Shown: positions 17,338-26,602, counted from the first letter of the stretch. The stretch is 64,000 nt of DNA from Saprospiraceae bacterium (GCA_021739645.1 JAIPBL010000023.1:1-64000); one strand, 5' to 3'. Made by a program: numbers and translations. Notes: a model not told the origin generated them from the sequence alone.

Positions 17338-18240
17338 ATGAAGAAACTAAAACTGCTCGTATTCCTTGTTTTTTTGGGAATAAAATGTTCGCTTGCGCAA
17401 ACGGGCGAGCTGCCTTCCCTCGAAGATTTTTTACAAAAAAACAGCCATGCCACGCAGGTTTCGACCGAGGGGCTTCACTATTTGGTGACCCAAAAGGGCA
17501 ACGGTCCAGTTCCTGTCAGTGGTGATTACGTGCTGCTCAGTTACCGGGCCATGCTGCTCGACAGCACCGTGTTCGACGAGTCGGAAGTGGACAACCCGCT
17601 GGTGTTCCAGGTGGGCAACCACGAGGTCATCAAGGGCCTCGACCATGGGGTGCAGTTGTTGAAAAAAGGGAGTACGGCAACGCTGTTCGTGCCAGCAACA
17701 TTGGGCTACCAACAGTACGGCGTGCAGGGTTCTGTGCCACCGGATGCTGGGCTTATTTACGAAGTGAAATTGCTGGATGTGATGAATTTTGACCAGTACG
17801 ACCAGTACATGCGAGCGTTGGAGGAGCGGGAACGGCTGGCCTACGAGCAGCACAGAATAGCCCAATTTCAAAAGGATTTACAATCAATTGAAGCGTATGC
17901 TTCTGCCCATAACCTAATCGTCAGGCGCACCAATTCGGGCCTCAGCTATGGCCTCACGAAGCTGGGGAAGGGCGCCACTCCGAAGCCTGGGGGCCAAGTC
18001 AAGGTCGCCTACCAGGGCTTTTTGCTGGATGACACCGTTTTTGACCAATCGGAAAAATTCGAGTTCACGCTCGGCGCTGCCAAGGTCATCGAAGGCTGGG
18101 AGGAGGGCTTGCAATTCTTCGCTCCCGGCGGTGAAGGCTGGCTGCTGGTTCCTTCCAAATTAGCTTACGGGCCAATCCCCGTGGGCAAGGTTCCCGCCAA
18201 CAGCGTGCTGGTTTTTAAGATAAAAATGTTGAAAAATTGA
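17338..18240 (+). CDS. Secreted FKBP-type peptidyl-prolyl isomerase with two FKBP domains
   Basis: A 300-residue protein with a signal peptide ending near 'CSLAQ'. It has two FKBP domains: about residues 55-148 ('GDYVLLSYRAMLLDSTVFDES', 'VIKGLDHGVQLLKKGSTATLFVPA', 'LGYQQYGVQGSVPPDAGLIYEVKLLDV') and about 205-300 ('GGQVKVAYQGFLLDDTVFDQS', 'VIEGWEEGLQFFAPGGEGWLLVPS', 'PIPVGKVPANSVLVFKIKML'). A charged helix (about 155-190) joins them. By family it catalyses cis/trans isomerisation of prolyl bonds, here in the periplasm or at the outer membrane. It follows nadB after a single-arm repeat. The first domain is the more diverged, so the second is more likely to be active. Confidence 0.92.
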   Translation: MKKLKLLVFLVFLGIKCSLAQTGELPSLEDFLQKNSHATQVSTEGLHYLVTQKGNGPVPVSGDYVLLSYRAMLLDSTVFDESEVDNPLVFQVGNHEVIKGLDHGVQLLKKGSTATLFVPATLGYQQYGVQGSVPPDAGLIYEVKLLDVMNFDQYDQYMRALEERERLAYEQHRIAQFQKDLQSIEAYASAHNLIVRRTNSGLSYGLTKLGKGATPKPGGQVKVAYQGFLLDDTVFDQSEKFEFTLGAAKVIEGWEEGLQFFAPGGEGWLLVPSKLAYGPIPVGKVPANSVLVFKIKMLKN

Positions 18241-18321
18241 GCTTTCTGAACAGGCATAATGGTTAAACCCAAACCCAAAAGCTGACTTGCATGCCCAAAA
18301 GCAACGTTGGAGGATATTTCG

Positions 18322-18329
18322 TAAGTTTG
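18322..18329 (+). promoter_or_regulatory. Putative -7 promoter of the ATPase/nuclease pair
   Basis: TAAGTTTG, matching TAnnTTTG, 20 bp before the ATPase ATG. Confidence 0.45.
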
Positions 18330-18348
18330 CCCAATAAAATCACAAGAC

Positions 18349-19386
18349 ATGGCCGAAGAATTTGCCAATAAAATAAAGCGCCTCGAACTCGAAAACTTCA
18401 CCTGCTTCGGCAAGGTGGCGATGGATTTTTCGCCGGGCATCAACGTCATCATCGGGGAGAATGGTACGGGGAAGACGCATTTGTTGAAGGTGTTGTATGG
18501 GATGTCTTCGGAAGCATATATAAATTCAACAGTTTTTGAAAGCCTATTTAAAGTATTCTCTAGTTCTGAATTAGTGAAAAATGGCAGTGACAAATCCAAA
18601 ATAGTTTTAACTCACAAGAACAAACTCTTTCCCCCCAAAGTGATTTTAAAAAATCCTGTAAAAGGAGCATTTGTAGCCGAGCCACCAGCTATTTATAAGA
18701 ATTTTGATAGGCTTTTTGTGCCAACTATGGAGATATTATCGTGGTTTAAAGGCTTTATACCTTCTTACGAAAATAGAGAAAGCTATATTGATGAAACATA
18801 TTACTACTTGGCGAAAGCAATTGATCCACTTCCTTTAAAGGGAAGTGCATTAGAAAAACAAGAACCCTTGATGTCGGAACTGCAAGAGGCAATTAATGGA
18901 AAGGTAATAAGAAGAGGAAATGACTTTTTTATTGAATTTATAGATGAGGGCAAAGCATTTCCTGTGCAAACTGTCGCCACCGGCATTAACAAACTCGCCC
19001 AGCTCATCTACCTCATCATGAACGGCTCGCTCACCAAGGACACCATTCTTTTCTGGGACGAGCCGGAGGCGAACCTGAACCCGAAGTACATTCTCGTCGT
19101 GTCAAAATTCCTGCAAACACTGGCCAAGGCGGGCTGCCAAATCTTCGTGGCCACGCACGATTACCTGCTGCCTTACGATTTGTCGCTTTCAAAAGAATAC
19201 CAAGACGTGGAGGGAGATGTGCCTGAAATGAAGTTCTTTTCCCTGTTCAAAGGCGAAAACGGGACGGAAGTGGAAGAAGGTGCTACCATGCCCGACTTGC
19301 ACCATGATTCCATTCACGAGGGACTTTCTCAGCACAACAATCGGGAAGATATTCTTTTCAGAAAATCACTCAACCCGCAGGTATGA
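18349..19386 (+). CDS. AAA (ABC-type/AAA_21-like) ATPase
   Basis: A 345-residue ATPase. It has an N-terminal beta hairpin ('LELENFTCFGKVAMDFSPG') of the RecF/OLD/SMC-like class, Walker A 'GENGTGKT' (residues 36-43), a signature-like region 'VATGINKLAQLIYLI' (about 208-222), Walker B 'ILFWDEPEANLNP' (about 231-243) and a switch histidine in 'FVATHDY' (about 263). This is the single-chain AAA_21 plan found in many defence ATPases. Its stop codon overlaps the start of the next gene (ATGA), so the two are translationally coupled. Base composition is uneven: the ends match the genome while about 18490-18960, between Walker A and the signature, is visibly AT-rich. This suggests that the sensing/insert region was exchanged. 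Substrate unknown. Confidence 0.85.
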   Translation: MAEEFANKIKRLELENFTCFGKVAMDFSPGINVIIGENGTGKTHLLKVLYGMSSEAYINSTVFESLFKVFSSSELVKNGSDKSKIVLTHKNKLFPPKVILKNPVKGAFVAEPPAIYKNFDRLFVPTMEILSWFKGFIPSYENRESYIDETYYYLAKAIDPLPLKGSALEKQEPLMSELQEAINGKVIRRGNDFFIEFIDEGKAFPVQTVATGINKLAQLIYLIMNGSLTKDTILFWDEPEANLNPKYILVVSKFLQTLAKAGCQIFVATHDYLLPYDLSLSKEYQDVEGDVPEMKFFSLFKGENGTEVEEGATMPDLHHDSIHEGLSQHNNREDILFRKSLNPQV

Positions 19387-19940
19387 CGTTTCCCCCAGAA
19401 AGCGGCCTTTTGTTTGAGTTCAGCGATGCCCATTGGTCGCAGCTATTGTTTTTTGACAAAACCAAGGATTTCCAAAATGCCCAGGAGGCATTGCCCGGCA
19501 CCAAAGGGGTTGATTTTACTGGCATTTTGACCGATAGTGCTCTTGTTTTCATGGAGGTGAAAAATTTCAGGGGATACCGCATTGAAAACAAACCCCGCAT
19601 TGAGAATGGAGAAGACCCCTTATGGCTGGAAGTCGCACAGAAAATGCGGGACGCTGTTGCCGTTACTATTGGCGGAGCGAGAAATTCAGCGCATTTGAAA
19701 GACACCTGGAGCAGCTATCTCGAATATTTAAGGAATGAAAACAAGGCCGTCCAGTTTATTTTATGGCTGGAACAAGACCTGCCTCCCGTTGAATACAAGG
19801 CAAAACGGAAATGGGAAAAAACGGAAATAGACCTTCGGCGTGACTTAAAAAGAAGCCTTCGTTGGCTGACCACCAAAGTGGACGTAGCAAGTATTCAGAA
19901 CAACCCATTCCCACAAGCCCTTACCGTCACATTTCAATAG
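19383..19940 (+). CDS. Putative PD-(D/E)XK nuclease partner of the AAA ATPase
   Basis: A 185-residue protein that I do not recognise as a named family. 'GVDFTGILTDSALVFMEVKNF' supplies D44, E58 and K60 in the spacing of a PD-(D/E)XK nuclease core (D-x13-E-x-K). A following helix with 'LWLEVAQKMRDAVAV' and a later strand 'KAVQFILWLEQDLP' fit the fold. The gene overlaps the upstream ATPase by 4 bases (ATGA), a strong sign of a functional pair. By analogy with ATPase + nuclease defence systems such as Septu or Gabija, the ATPase may sense phage or DNA ends and license the nuclease; this is inference. No other defence gene is adjacent. Confidence 0.6.
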   Translation: MTFPPESGLLFEFSDAHWSQLLFFDKTKDFQNAQEALPGTKGVDFTGILTDSALVFMEVKNFRGYRIENKPRIENGEDPLWLEVAQKMRDAVAVTIGGARNSAHLKDTWSSYLEYLRNENKAVQFILWLEQDLPPVEYKAKRKWEKTEIDLRRDLKRSLRWLTTKVDVASIQNNPFPQALTVTFQ

Positions 19941-20055
19941 TCGAAAACTCGACAATTCATCCAATCCATTCCACAATTCATCGGAAACAGTTCGGACTAC
20001 AAGTTGCTGACGCCCATTTTTGCGACATCAAAAAATCTTTTCAAAAATCAGCGTC

Positions 20056-22461
20056 ATGAAAATCACCCGACTGTTAACAATCACATTTGCATTACTGCTT
20101 TTTGCAGCGTTTGGCTTCGCCCAAAATCCCACCCAAACCATCCGTGGCAGCGTCCTCGACCAGCAATCCGAGGTGCCACTCATCGGCGTCACCGTGGAAC
20201 TGCTGGATGCACCGGAAGCAACCGGCACCGTGACCGAACCCGACGGGTCGTTTGCCCTCGAAAACGTACCAGTGGGCAGGCAGGCCCTGCGTTTCAGCTA
20301 CATCGGCTACGAGGGGGTGATCATCCCAAACGTGGTGGTGACGGCGGGCAAAGAGGTTGTTTTGGAGGTAAAAATGGCCGAGTCATACCTGCAACTGAAC
20401 GAAGTCGTCGTGACGGCGCAGGTGGACAAGGACAAGGCCGGCAACGAACTGGCCACCATCAGCGCCCGGCAGTTTTCGCTGGAGGAGGTCACCCGCTACT
20501 CGGGTGCCCGCAACGATGCCGCCCGCATGGCTGCCAACTTCGCTGGGGTAAACATCGCCGATGACAGTCGGAACGACATCGTCATCCGGGGCAACTCACC
20601 GACGGGTCTGCTCTGGCGCTTGGACGGTGTGGCCATTCCGAATCCGAACCATTATTCCACCCTGGGCACCACGGGCGGCCCAGTGAGCGCCCTGAATACG
20701 AACTTGCTGAAAAATAGCGATTTTCTAACGTCCGCTTTTCCGGCGGAATACGGCAACGCGCTGTCGGGTGTGTTCGACATCGCATTGCGGAGCGGCAACA
20801 AAGAAAACCACGAGTACACGTTCCAGTTGGCGGCATTCAGCGGCTTGGAGGCGATGGCAGAAGGGCCGTTGGGAGGAAAAAGGCGAAAGGAAAAAGGAAA
20901 AAGTGAGGGCAACGGCGGGTCGTACCTCGTCAGTTACCGACATTCTTTTGCAGAACTGGCCGTGGAATCAGGCATCAACATCGGTACCACAGCCACGCCG
21001 AAGTACAAGGATTTGTCTTTCAAAGTGGATTTGCCCAAAACCAAATTCGGCAATTTCAGCTTGTTCGGCATCGGCGGCCTGAGCACAATTGACTTTATTG
21101 GAAAGGACTTGGCGGCGGATGATTTTTATGGGGAAACCGACCAGAACAGCTACGTGACCTCGCAGCTCGGCATCATCGGCCTGACCCACCGCCTGCTGCT
21201 GAACGAAACCACTTACCTCAAAACGACCATCGTTGCATCCAACTCCAGCAACACCTACGAGGAGGAGCAGGTACTGGCAGACCAGAGTATCCGCCAGCAC
21301 TTAGCCGTGGATGATGCCGTGAACCGCTACACGATTTCAAGCCTTTTGAACAAAAAATACAACGCACGGCTAACGTTGCGCACGGGCGTTATCGGCGAGG
21401 TTTTTAACCTAAAAAACAACCTGCGTGACCGGGAAGCCCGCCCCGACTGGGTGACGCTCAGTGATTTCAACGGAAACCTTGGCCTGCTCCAGGCATACGC
21501 ACAATCGCAGTACCGCCTCTCCGAAAGGTTCACGCTGAACGCTGGCCTGCACGGTCAATACTTGACTTTCAACGATACTTGGGCAGTGGAGCCGCGCTTG
21601 GCCGTCAACTACCACCTGACGCCCAGCCAAACCCTGAACCTCGGCTATGGCCTGCACAGCCAGATGCAGCCAATGCCGATGTACTTCCTGCAAGTACCGC
21701 TGCCCGATGGCAGTCAAATCCGCACGAACGAGAATATGGAATTCACCCGCAGCAACCAATTCGTGCTGGGCTACGACCTGAAAGTGGGCGGAGACTGGCG
21801 AGTCAAGGCGGAAACTTACTACCAGGCACTCGGAAACGTGCCTGTGGAGAGCACCTCCGGCAGCTTTTCGATGCTGAACGTGGGTGCCGATTTCGGTTTT
21901 CCAGAGGAGCAATTTTTGGTAAATAAAGGCACTGGCAATAACTACGGTGCCGAACTGACAATCGAGAAGTTTTTCAGTCGTGGCTACTACGTGCTGGTGA
22001 CTGGCTCCGTGTTCGACAGCAAATACAAGGGCAGCGACGGCGTGGAGCGAAACACGGCTTTCAACAACAAGTACACTTTAAATTTCCTTGCGGGAAAAGA
22101 GGTGAAAATCGGCAAGGACAAGCGCAATGCGCTGACTTTTGACACCAAATTCACTACGGCTGGCGGGCGTTATTTGACGCCGATTGACCTAGCGGCGAGC
22201 ATTGCCGAAGGCAGGCAAGTGTTCCAAGAAGACAAGGCTTACAGCGAGCGGATTGACCCGTACCTGCGCTGGGACGTAAAATTTGGCTACCGCCTCAACA
22301 GCAAGAAACGCAAACTGTCTCAACAGTTTTTCCTCGATTTCCAAAATGTGACGAACCACGAAAACGTGTTCACCTACCGCTTCAACCGCCAAAAAGGCGA
22401 GGTACAGCAGGTGAACCAGATTGGTTTCTTCCCGGATGTGTTGTGGAGAGTCCAGTTTTAA
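20056..22461 (+). CDS. TonB-dependent receptor with N-terminal carboxypeptidase-regulatory-like domain
   Basis: About 801 residues from the ATG at 20056, which gives the signal peptide 'MKITRLLTITFALLLFAAFG'; an upstream TTG at 20020 is rejected. Residues about 30-110 form the CarboxypepD_reg-like domain ('IRGSVLDQQSEVPLIGVTVELLD', 'LRFSYIGYEG'). The plug follows, with 'LNEVVVTAQVDKDKAGN', 'GVNIADDSRNDIVIRGNSP' and 'GLLWRLDGVAIPNPNHY'. A long barrel ends in the aromatic C-terminus 'VLWRVQF'. By family it imports a ligand across the outer membrane using TonB/ExbBD energy. No SusD partner follows, so the substrate cannot be named. A lysine-rich loop near residue 280 is probably periplasmic or an extracellular turn. 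Confidence 0.92.
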   Translation: MKITRLLTITFALLLFAAFGFAQNPTQTIRGSVLDQQSEVPLIGVTVELLDAPEATGTVTEPDGSFALENVPVGRQALRFSYIGYEGVIIPNVVVTAGKEVVLEVKMAESYLQLNEVVVTAQVDKDKAGNELATISARQFSLEEVTRYSGARNDAARMAANFAGVNIADDSRNDIVIRGNSPTGLLWRLDGVAIPNPNHYSTLGTTGGPVSALNTNLLKNSDFLTSAFPAEYGNALSGVFDIALRSGNKENHEYTFQLAAFSGLEAMAEGPLGGKRRKEKGKSEGNGGSYLVSYRHSFAELAVESGINIGTTATPKYKDLSFKVDLPKTKFGNFSLFGIGGLSTIDFIGKDLAADDFYGETDQNSYVTSQLGIIGLTHRLLLNETTYLKTTIVASNSSNTYEEEQVLADQSIRQHLAVDDAVNRYTISSLLNKKYNARLTLRTGVIGEVFNLKNNLRDREARPDWVTLSDFNGNLGLLQAYAQSQYRLSERFTLNAGLHGQYLTFNDTWAVEPRLAVNYHLTPSQTLNLGYGLHSQMQPMPMYFLQVPLPDGSQIRTNENMEFTRSNQFVLGYDLKVGGDWRVKAETYYQALGNVPVESTSGSFSMLNVGADFGFPEEQFLVNKGTGNNYGAELTIEKFFSRGYYVLVTGSVFDSKYKGSDGVERNTAFNNKYTLNFLAGKEVKIGKDKRNALTFDTKFTTAGGRYLTPIDLAASIAEGRQVFQEDKAYSERIDPYLRWDVKFGYRLNSKKRKLSQQFFLDFQNVTNHENVFTYRFNRQKGEVQQVNQIGFFPDVLWRVQF

Positions 22462-22545
22462 GAGAGTGAGAGAGTGATCGGGTGAGAGATGTGAGCGAGT
22501 GAGCAACGTGGCTCACATCTCTCACCTGCTCACCCGATTACCCGC
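22462..22545. repeat. GTGAGAG-type inverted-repeat hairpin
   Basis: The G-rich left arm (22462-22500, units GAGAGTGA, GGGTGAGAGA, GTGAGCGA) starts right after the TonB receptor stop. The right arm (22511-22545, GCTCACATCTCTCACC and CTCACCCGATTACCC) ends at the DUF5103 stop. It lies between convergent genes and might act as a bidirectional transcript end, although it lacks U-tracts. Confidence 0.8.
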
Positions 22546-24041
22546 TAGTCCCTGGAAGAGAAGGAGGAGGCCCCGATAATCTGGTCATACCTGCCACCGA
22601 AGGGGCGGTAGTACACCAAAATCGTGTAGTAATTGTCGGCCTCGTGCCAGTTGCCCTCTGTTTCCTCAAAGTCAAGTTCGGTTTTGCCATGCGGCAATGC
22701 GGCATACACGTACTCGTAGTAGCCCTGCTTGAGGTTGAGCTTGGCAATGAAGCAGTTGGTGGCAGGATTGAAGGTCATTTTGAACTCCGGCTTTAATTGC
22801 CAGTCGGTCAAGCCGCCGAATACGTAAATATCCTGGTCGGGCATCTCGCCGACGCTGTAGAGCTGTACCATTACATCCAAGTACTCACTCTGGAGGCTGT
22901 GAAGGTCGTCGGCAAAATTGTCGGTTCCGTAAATCTCACTTTCCCGGGCATCGGCATCCGCCCGTCGCTGGTTGAGGAGCGCCTGGCGCTCGTTTCTTAA
23001 CCGTAATTGTTCTTCAAAGCCTGTGGCTTGTTGCAATTGGCGCTGGTATTGTTCTTCCTCCAACGGTGAAAGCTGTGTGACAAAATCACCGGCAGAGAAC
23101 CTGCTGTTTGTGTTGTAATTGATGCGGCCCCGCTCGTCGGTGTTTTCGATGACGTAATTTCCGTTGATGTCCCGCCAGTCAAAATAGGGCATTTCGCCCC
23201 GCTTGAGGTCTTTTTCCAGTATCGAAACATATTTCCCATCGGTGTCTTTCCCCATGGAAATGATGCGGGGATCGGGGTATCGGATGCCCCGCACGTCAAT
23301 GTAGCGAAACTCTTTACCTGCCGGAAAAATGATTTTATCCTGATAGTCAAAAACCTCCTGCCCCTGTCGGCTATAAAGGGGTTTCAGGCCAGCGATGGCG
23401 TTGTCCCAACGTCCGTTTTGGAGCACCACGGCACTGAGTTCCTGTTGCGGGTTTCGGATGTCAAAGCTCTCGTGACTGACCGTGAAATCAATCTCCTGGT
23501 GCGTTTTGATTTTATCTACCCAAGCCGGACGGACGGCCCTGCCGAACACATTTACCATGTTGTCCACCACCATGAAGCGACGGGTGAGCACCAGGCGCTT
23601 TTCGTCTTCATCTTCGTAAACTTTGAGGAGGTAATTGCCGCTAATCCTGAATTGCATGTCCCGGTTGGGCAACGAAAGCCAGTAGTGCGTGTATTTTGAA
23701 AACACTTTGAAGGAGTAATCATAATCCCGGATTTGCCCTTCCGAAAAGCCCTCGATATAATCGAACTCGTTGATGCCGGAGGAGGGGTTCCAGTTGGCAT
23801 CGCAGTGCTGTACGGAGTACACGAAATCCTTGGCATCTGGCTCCATTTCATCAAAACTGAGGAGCAGGGTATTTCCGCCGTTCAGGTCAATGATGGGCAT
23901 ACTGGTCATCAGCCCGTTCACGTGAAACTTGACGGACTTGATGTTTTCAGCATAAATATAATCGTAGTAAACAAGACCCTCATCCTGCGAAAAAGCAAGA
24001 ATTGGCAGTAAAAGCGCCAGTAGTGGAAGTATTTTTTTCAT
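22545..24041 (-). CDS. Type IX secretion system plug protein (DUF5103)
   Basis: About 498 residues from the ATG at 24041 (signal peptide 'MKKILPLLALLLPILAFSQ'). The protein matches DUF5103: 'NIKSVKFHVNG', 'LLSFDEMEPDAKDFVYSVQHCDANW', 'NEFDYIEGFSEGQIRDYDYSFK', 'YTHYWLSLPNRDMQFRISGNYLLKVYED' and C-terminal 'YVFGGLTDWQ...QGYYEYVYA...NYYTILVYYRPFGGRYDQIIG'. In Flavobacterium the Plug protein closes the periplasmic end of the SprA channel when cargo is absent (established knowledge). Here it fits a genome rich in T9SS cargo. Odd: about 50 glutamine/glutamate/arginine-rich residues ('EEEQYQRQLQQATGFEEQL...') lie before the last domain and look like an inserted coiled coil. Confidence 0.88.
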   Translation of the reverse strand: MKKILPLLALLLPILAFSQDEGLVYYDYIYAENIKSVKFHVNGLMTSMPIIDLNGGNTLLLSFDEMEPDAKDFVYSVQHCDANWNPSSGINEFDYIEGFSEGQIRDYDYSFKVFSKYTHYWLSLPNRDMQFRISGNYLLKVYEDEDEKRLVLTRRFMVVDNMVNVFGRAVRPAWVDKIKTHQEIDFTVSHESFDIRNPQQELSAVVLQNGRWDNAIAGLKPLYSRQGQEVFDYQDKIIFPAGKEFRYIDVRGIRYPDPRIISMGKDTDGKYVSILEKDLKRGEMPYFDWRDINGNYVIENTDERGRINYNTNSRFSAGDFVTQLSPLEEEQYQRQLQQATGFEEQLRLRNERQALLNQRRADADARESEIYGTDNFADDLHSLQSEYLDVMVQLYSVGEMPDQDIYVFGGLTDWQLKPEFKMTFNPATNCFIAKLNLKQGYYEYVYAALPHGKTELDFEETEGNWHEADNYYTILVYYRPFGGRYDQIIGASSFSSRD

Positions 24042-24183
24042 TTGAAAAGGCATTGAATCAACAGCAAAAGTGCAGTTTGGGAGTGCAAACTTGTCGTAAT
24101 TCTACAACGAATCACCAAGTTTAGCGAACCTTTGCAGCGCTTTAACGAAAAGCGGCATTAGAGCTTGTCTGAGATTAAGAAAA

Positions 24184-25710
24184 ATGGCAAAACCCGACAA
24201 CGACATTTTGGACCATGAAAAACCAGCGCCCAAGCCCATGAGCTTGGCGGGCAAGGCGGGGATTTTCACCTTGAGCCGGGCAGTCACCATCATCACGCAA
24301 ATGCTGGCGGGGGTGGTGCTGGCACATGTACTTTCCAAAGAAGATAACGCCGTCGTGTCGTACCTGGTGCTCACGCTCTACACCACGGCGCTTGCCTTCG
24401 GCCAGCTTGGCCTACCCGACAGCGTGTTTTTTTTCTTCGAAAAAATGCCGCCCAACAGCCGGAAGGCATTCACGCTGCTGCTCTCCAAAACCCTTTTTTA
24501 CTTGGCATTCGGTGCTGCCGTGATTATGCTAACGGTCGGATGGCTGGGCGCTACAAGAGAAGGCTTCGGCGAGGTGCGCACCCTCGTCTGGGTGATGGCG
24601 GCCATGCTCCTGCTGGAGCTTCCGACCATGCCCCTGCCCAATGTCCTCATCGCCACCGACCGCACCAAGGCAGCGGCCTGGTTCAATATTTTCACGGGCA
24701 TGGCGCAGTTCATGGCCATGACCATCCCGCTGCTGCTGCCCAATCCGGTGGCGGCCATTCCGATTGGATTGCTGATTTACAGCAGTTTGAAGTTTGGCGT
24801 CAGTACCACTATTTTTCAAAAAATATTCAAGCACGAACCGATTGCTGCTTTGCCGGAAGGCACGATGAAGGAGGTTTTGCACTACTCCATCCCACTTAGC
24901 CTCGCCCAGATTTTCTGGGTGCTGAACAAGATGGTGGATAAACAGGTGGTGCAATGGTTGCTTCCTAGCACTGTTTTCGCCGTTTACAACTCCGGTGCTA
25001 TCGAAATCCCCATCATCCCGACCATCGCCTACACGGTGTCGGCGGTGATGATGACCCAACTCGTCGGCCACCACCTGCGGGGCGAACGAGCGGAACTGCT
25101 GGGGCTTTGGTACAAAAGCATACACAAAGTTTCGGTCATCGTACTGCCACTGGTGATGATATTTTTGGTAGCGGCTGAGGAGTTTATCGCCCTTTTGCTG
25201 CCTCCCGATTACGCCGATGCTGTCATTCCATTCCGCATTTACACCTTCATACTCTTGCAGCGGGTGGCCTCGTACAGCAACATGCAGAAAGCACTCGGGG
25301 CCACCGCACCCATCACCTATGCTGCCATTTACATGTTTTTGATAAATGCGGTGCTCTGTGTGCCGCTCGTCATGTGGTTGGGAATGGCCGGGCCGCCGTT
25401 GGCGATGCTGTTGGCCAATGTTTTTTCGTGGTGGTATGCGCTCCGCAACATCCAGCAGCTGCTGAAAATCCGCTTCCGAGAGGTATTCCCGTTCAGGTTT
25501 TACGCCAAGGCACTTGGTGTGGCGGCCCTTGCCGCTCTGCCTGTTTTGGGGTTAAAAATGGGGGTGGAATTGCCCCGCTATTTCGGTTTTTTCATCTTGA
25601 CAGCTTGCTACTTGCCCATTTACCTCGTGTTGGCGAAGGCGACCGGCATTATCGAGGCGGCGGATTGGCGGCGGTTGATGAGAAAAATTAACATCTTTCA
25701 CAAAATTTAG
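24184..25710 (+). CDS. Oligosaccharide flippase family protein (Wzx/MATE-like)
   Basis: A 508-residue polytopic membrane protein with about 12-14 hydrophobic segments. It shows the MVF/PST transporter pattern: 'LAGKAGIFTLSRAVTIITQMLAGVVLAHVLSKEDNAVVSYLVL' near the N-terminus, 'LHYSIPLSLAQIFWVLNKMVDKQVV' in the middle and 'FIALLLPPDYADAVIPFRIY' later. Family members flip lipid-linked oligosaccharides (O-antigen, capsule or EPS units) across the inner membrane. No glycosyltransferases are nearby, so the substrate is unknown. It is divergent from the plug protein gene (142-bp gap). The start at 24184 leaves a short charged cytoplasmic tail before the first helix. Confidence 0.88.
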   Translation: MAKPDNDILDHEKPAPKPMSLAGKAGIFTLSRAVTIITQMLAGVVLAHVLSKEDNAVVSYLVLTLYTTALAFGQLGLPDSVFFFFEKMPPNSRKAFTLLLSKTLFYLAFGAAVIMLTVGWLGATREGFGEVRTLVWVMAAMLLLELPTMPLPNVLIATDRTKAAAWFNIFTGMAQFMAMTIPLLLPNPVAAIPIGLLIYSSLKFGVSTTIFQKIFKHEPIAALPEGTMKEVLHYSIPLSLAQIFWVLNKMVDKQVVQWLLPSTVFAVYNSGAIEIPIIPTIAYTVSAVMMTQLVGHHLRGERAELLGLWYKSIHKVSVIVLPLVMIFLVAAEEFIALLLPPDYADAVIPFRIYTFILLQRVASYSNMQKALGATAPITYAAIYMFLINAVLCVPLVMWLGMAGPPLAMLLANVFSWWYALRNIQQLLKIRFREVFPFRFYAKALGVAALAALPVLGLKMGVELPRYFGFFILTACYLPIYLVLAKATGIIEAADWRRLMRKINIFHKI

Positions 25711-25836
25711 CAAAACCAGCCCTGCATTTCACAAAACCCTAACCAAACGCCTGTACCGTTTAACATTTTTGTGCCGTCCTAATTTTTGTATTCAATGGCG
25801 GCTGGCAGGAAGCTATTTTCCTGAACCGCTTCAAAA

Positions 25837-26565
25837 ATGACGGACATGAAAACATTGCTGAAAACCACATTCCTTGCACTTTTGCTCGCTTTTGCATTTC
25901 ACCTTCAGGCTCAAACTTTTTCCATCGGCCTCAAAGGCGGCGCACAATTGGCCAACGTGAAAGCGCCGGGCGTCTTTGACAAGGTATCTTTTTTGCCTGA
26001 TTTCCAACCCATCGCCACCCCGAACATCGGCGTGGTTTCCGAAATAAACCTGCATCCGAACTTCTCCATCCAACCCGAACTTTCCTGGACACAGAAGGGC
26101 TTTCAGCTCAACGAAAGTTTTGATGTGAACCTGTTCGACGTACCAGTACCATTGGGTGTCACCGCCATTACGAAGTTCAACTACTTGGAGATGCCGCTGC
26201 TGGCCAAGGCAAAGTTTGGCAACTTCTACGTGCTAGCCGGCCCGACCTTCGGATACGCCCTGAACGGTAACTTAAGAACCCGTGCCGACCTTTTCATCAC
26301 GGAAATCGACCTGACCAACACTGGCATTAACCTCGAAAAAGTGGGCTACGAGCGCTGGGAAGTGGGCGGCATGGCTGGTGCTGGCGTCTCCATCCCGGTC
26401 TTCAACGGCGGCGGGCAAATTTTCCTTGATGCCCGGTTCTCGCACGGCTTTACGCAGCCTTACGATATTCCCATTGTGCACGAGAAGGTGCTGCACAAAA
26501 ACTTTGGCCTGAACGTCGGTTTTACCGTGCCGCTCGGTGGTCAAAAGACGACGCCACAGGCTTGA
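25837..26565 (+). CDS. PorT-like outer-membrane beta-barrel protein
   Basis: About 242 residues. A second ATG three codons in (25846) gives an equally good signal peptide ('MKTLLKTTFLALLLAFAFHLQAQ'). The mature part is a small barrel of the porin/PorT family: 'FSIGLKGGAQLANV', 'NIGVVSEINLHPNFSIQPELSWTQKGF', 'YLEMPLLAKAKFGNFYVLAGPTFGYAL' and 'GINVGF'-like 'FGLNVGFTVPLGG'. PorT is an OM protein needed for T9SS in Porphyromonas, but this architecture is shared by many paralogues, so a T9SS role is only possible. A rho-independent terminator follows. Confidence 0.8.
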   Translation: MTDMKTLLKTTFLALLLAFAFHLQAQTFSIGLKGGAQLANVKAPGVFDKVSFLPDFQPIATPNIGVVSEINLHPNFSIQPELSWTQKGFQLNESFDVNLFDVPVPLGVTAITKFNYLEMPLLAKAKFGNFYVLAGPTFGYALNGNLRTRADLFITEIDLTNTGINLEKVGYERWEVGGMAGAGVSIPVFNGGGQIFLDARFSHGFTQPYDIPIVHEKVLHKNFGLNVGFTVPLGGQKTTPQA

Positions 26566-26602
26566 CGTTTCGGGACAAAACAGCAGACATAAGAACTATT
26601 GT

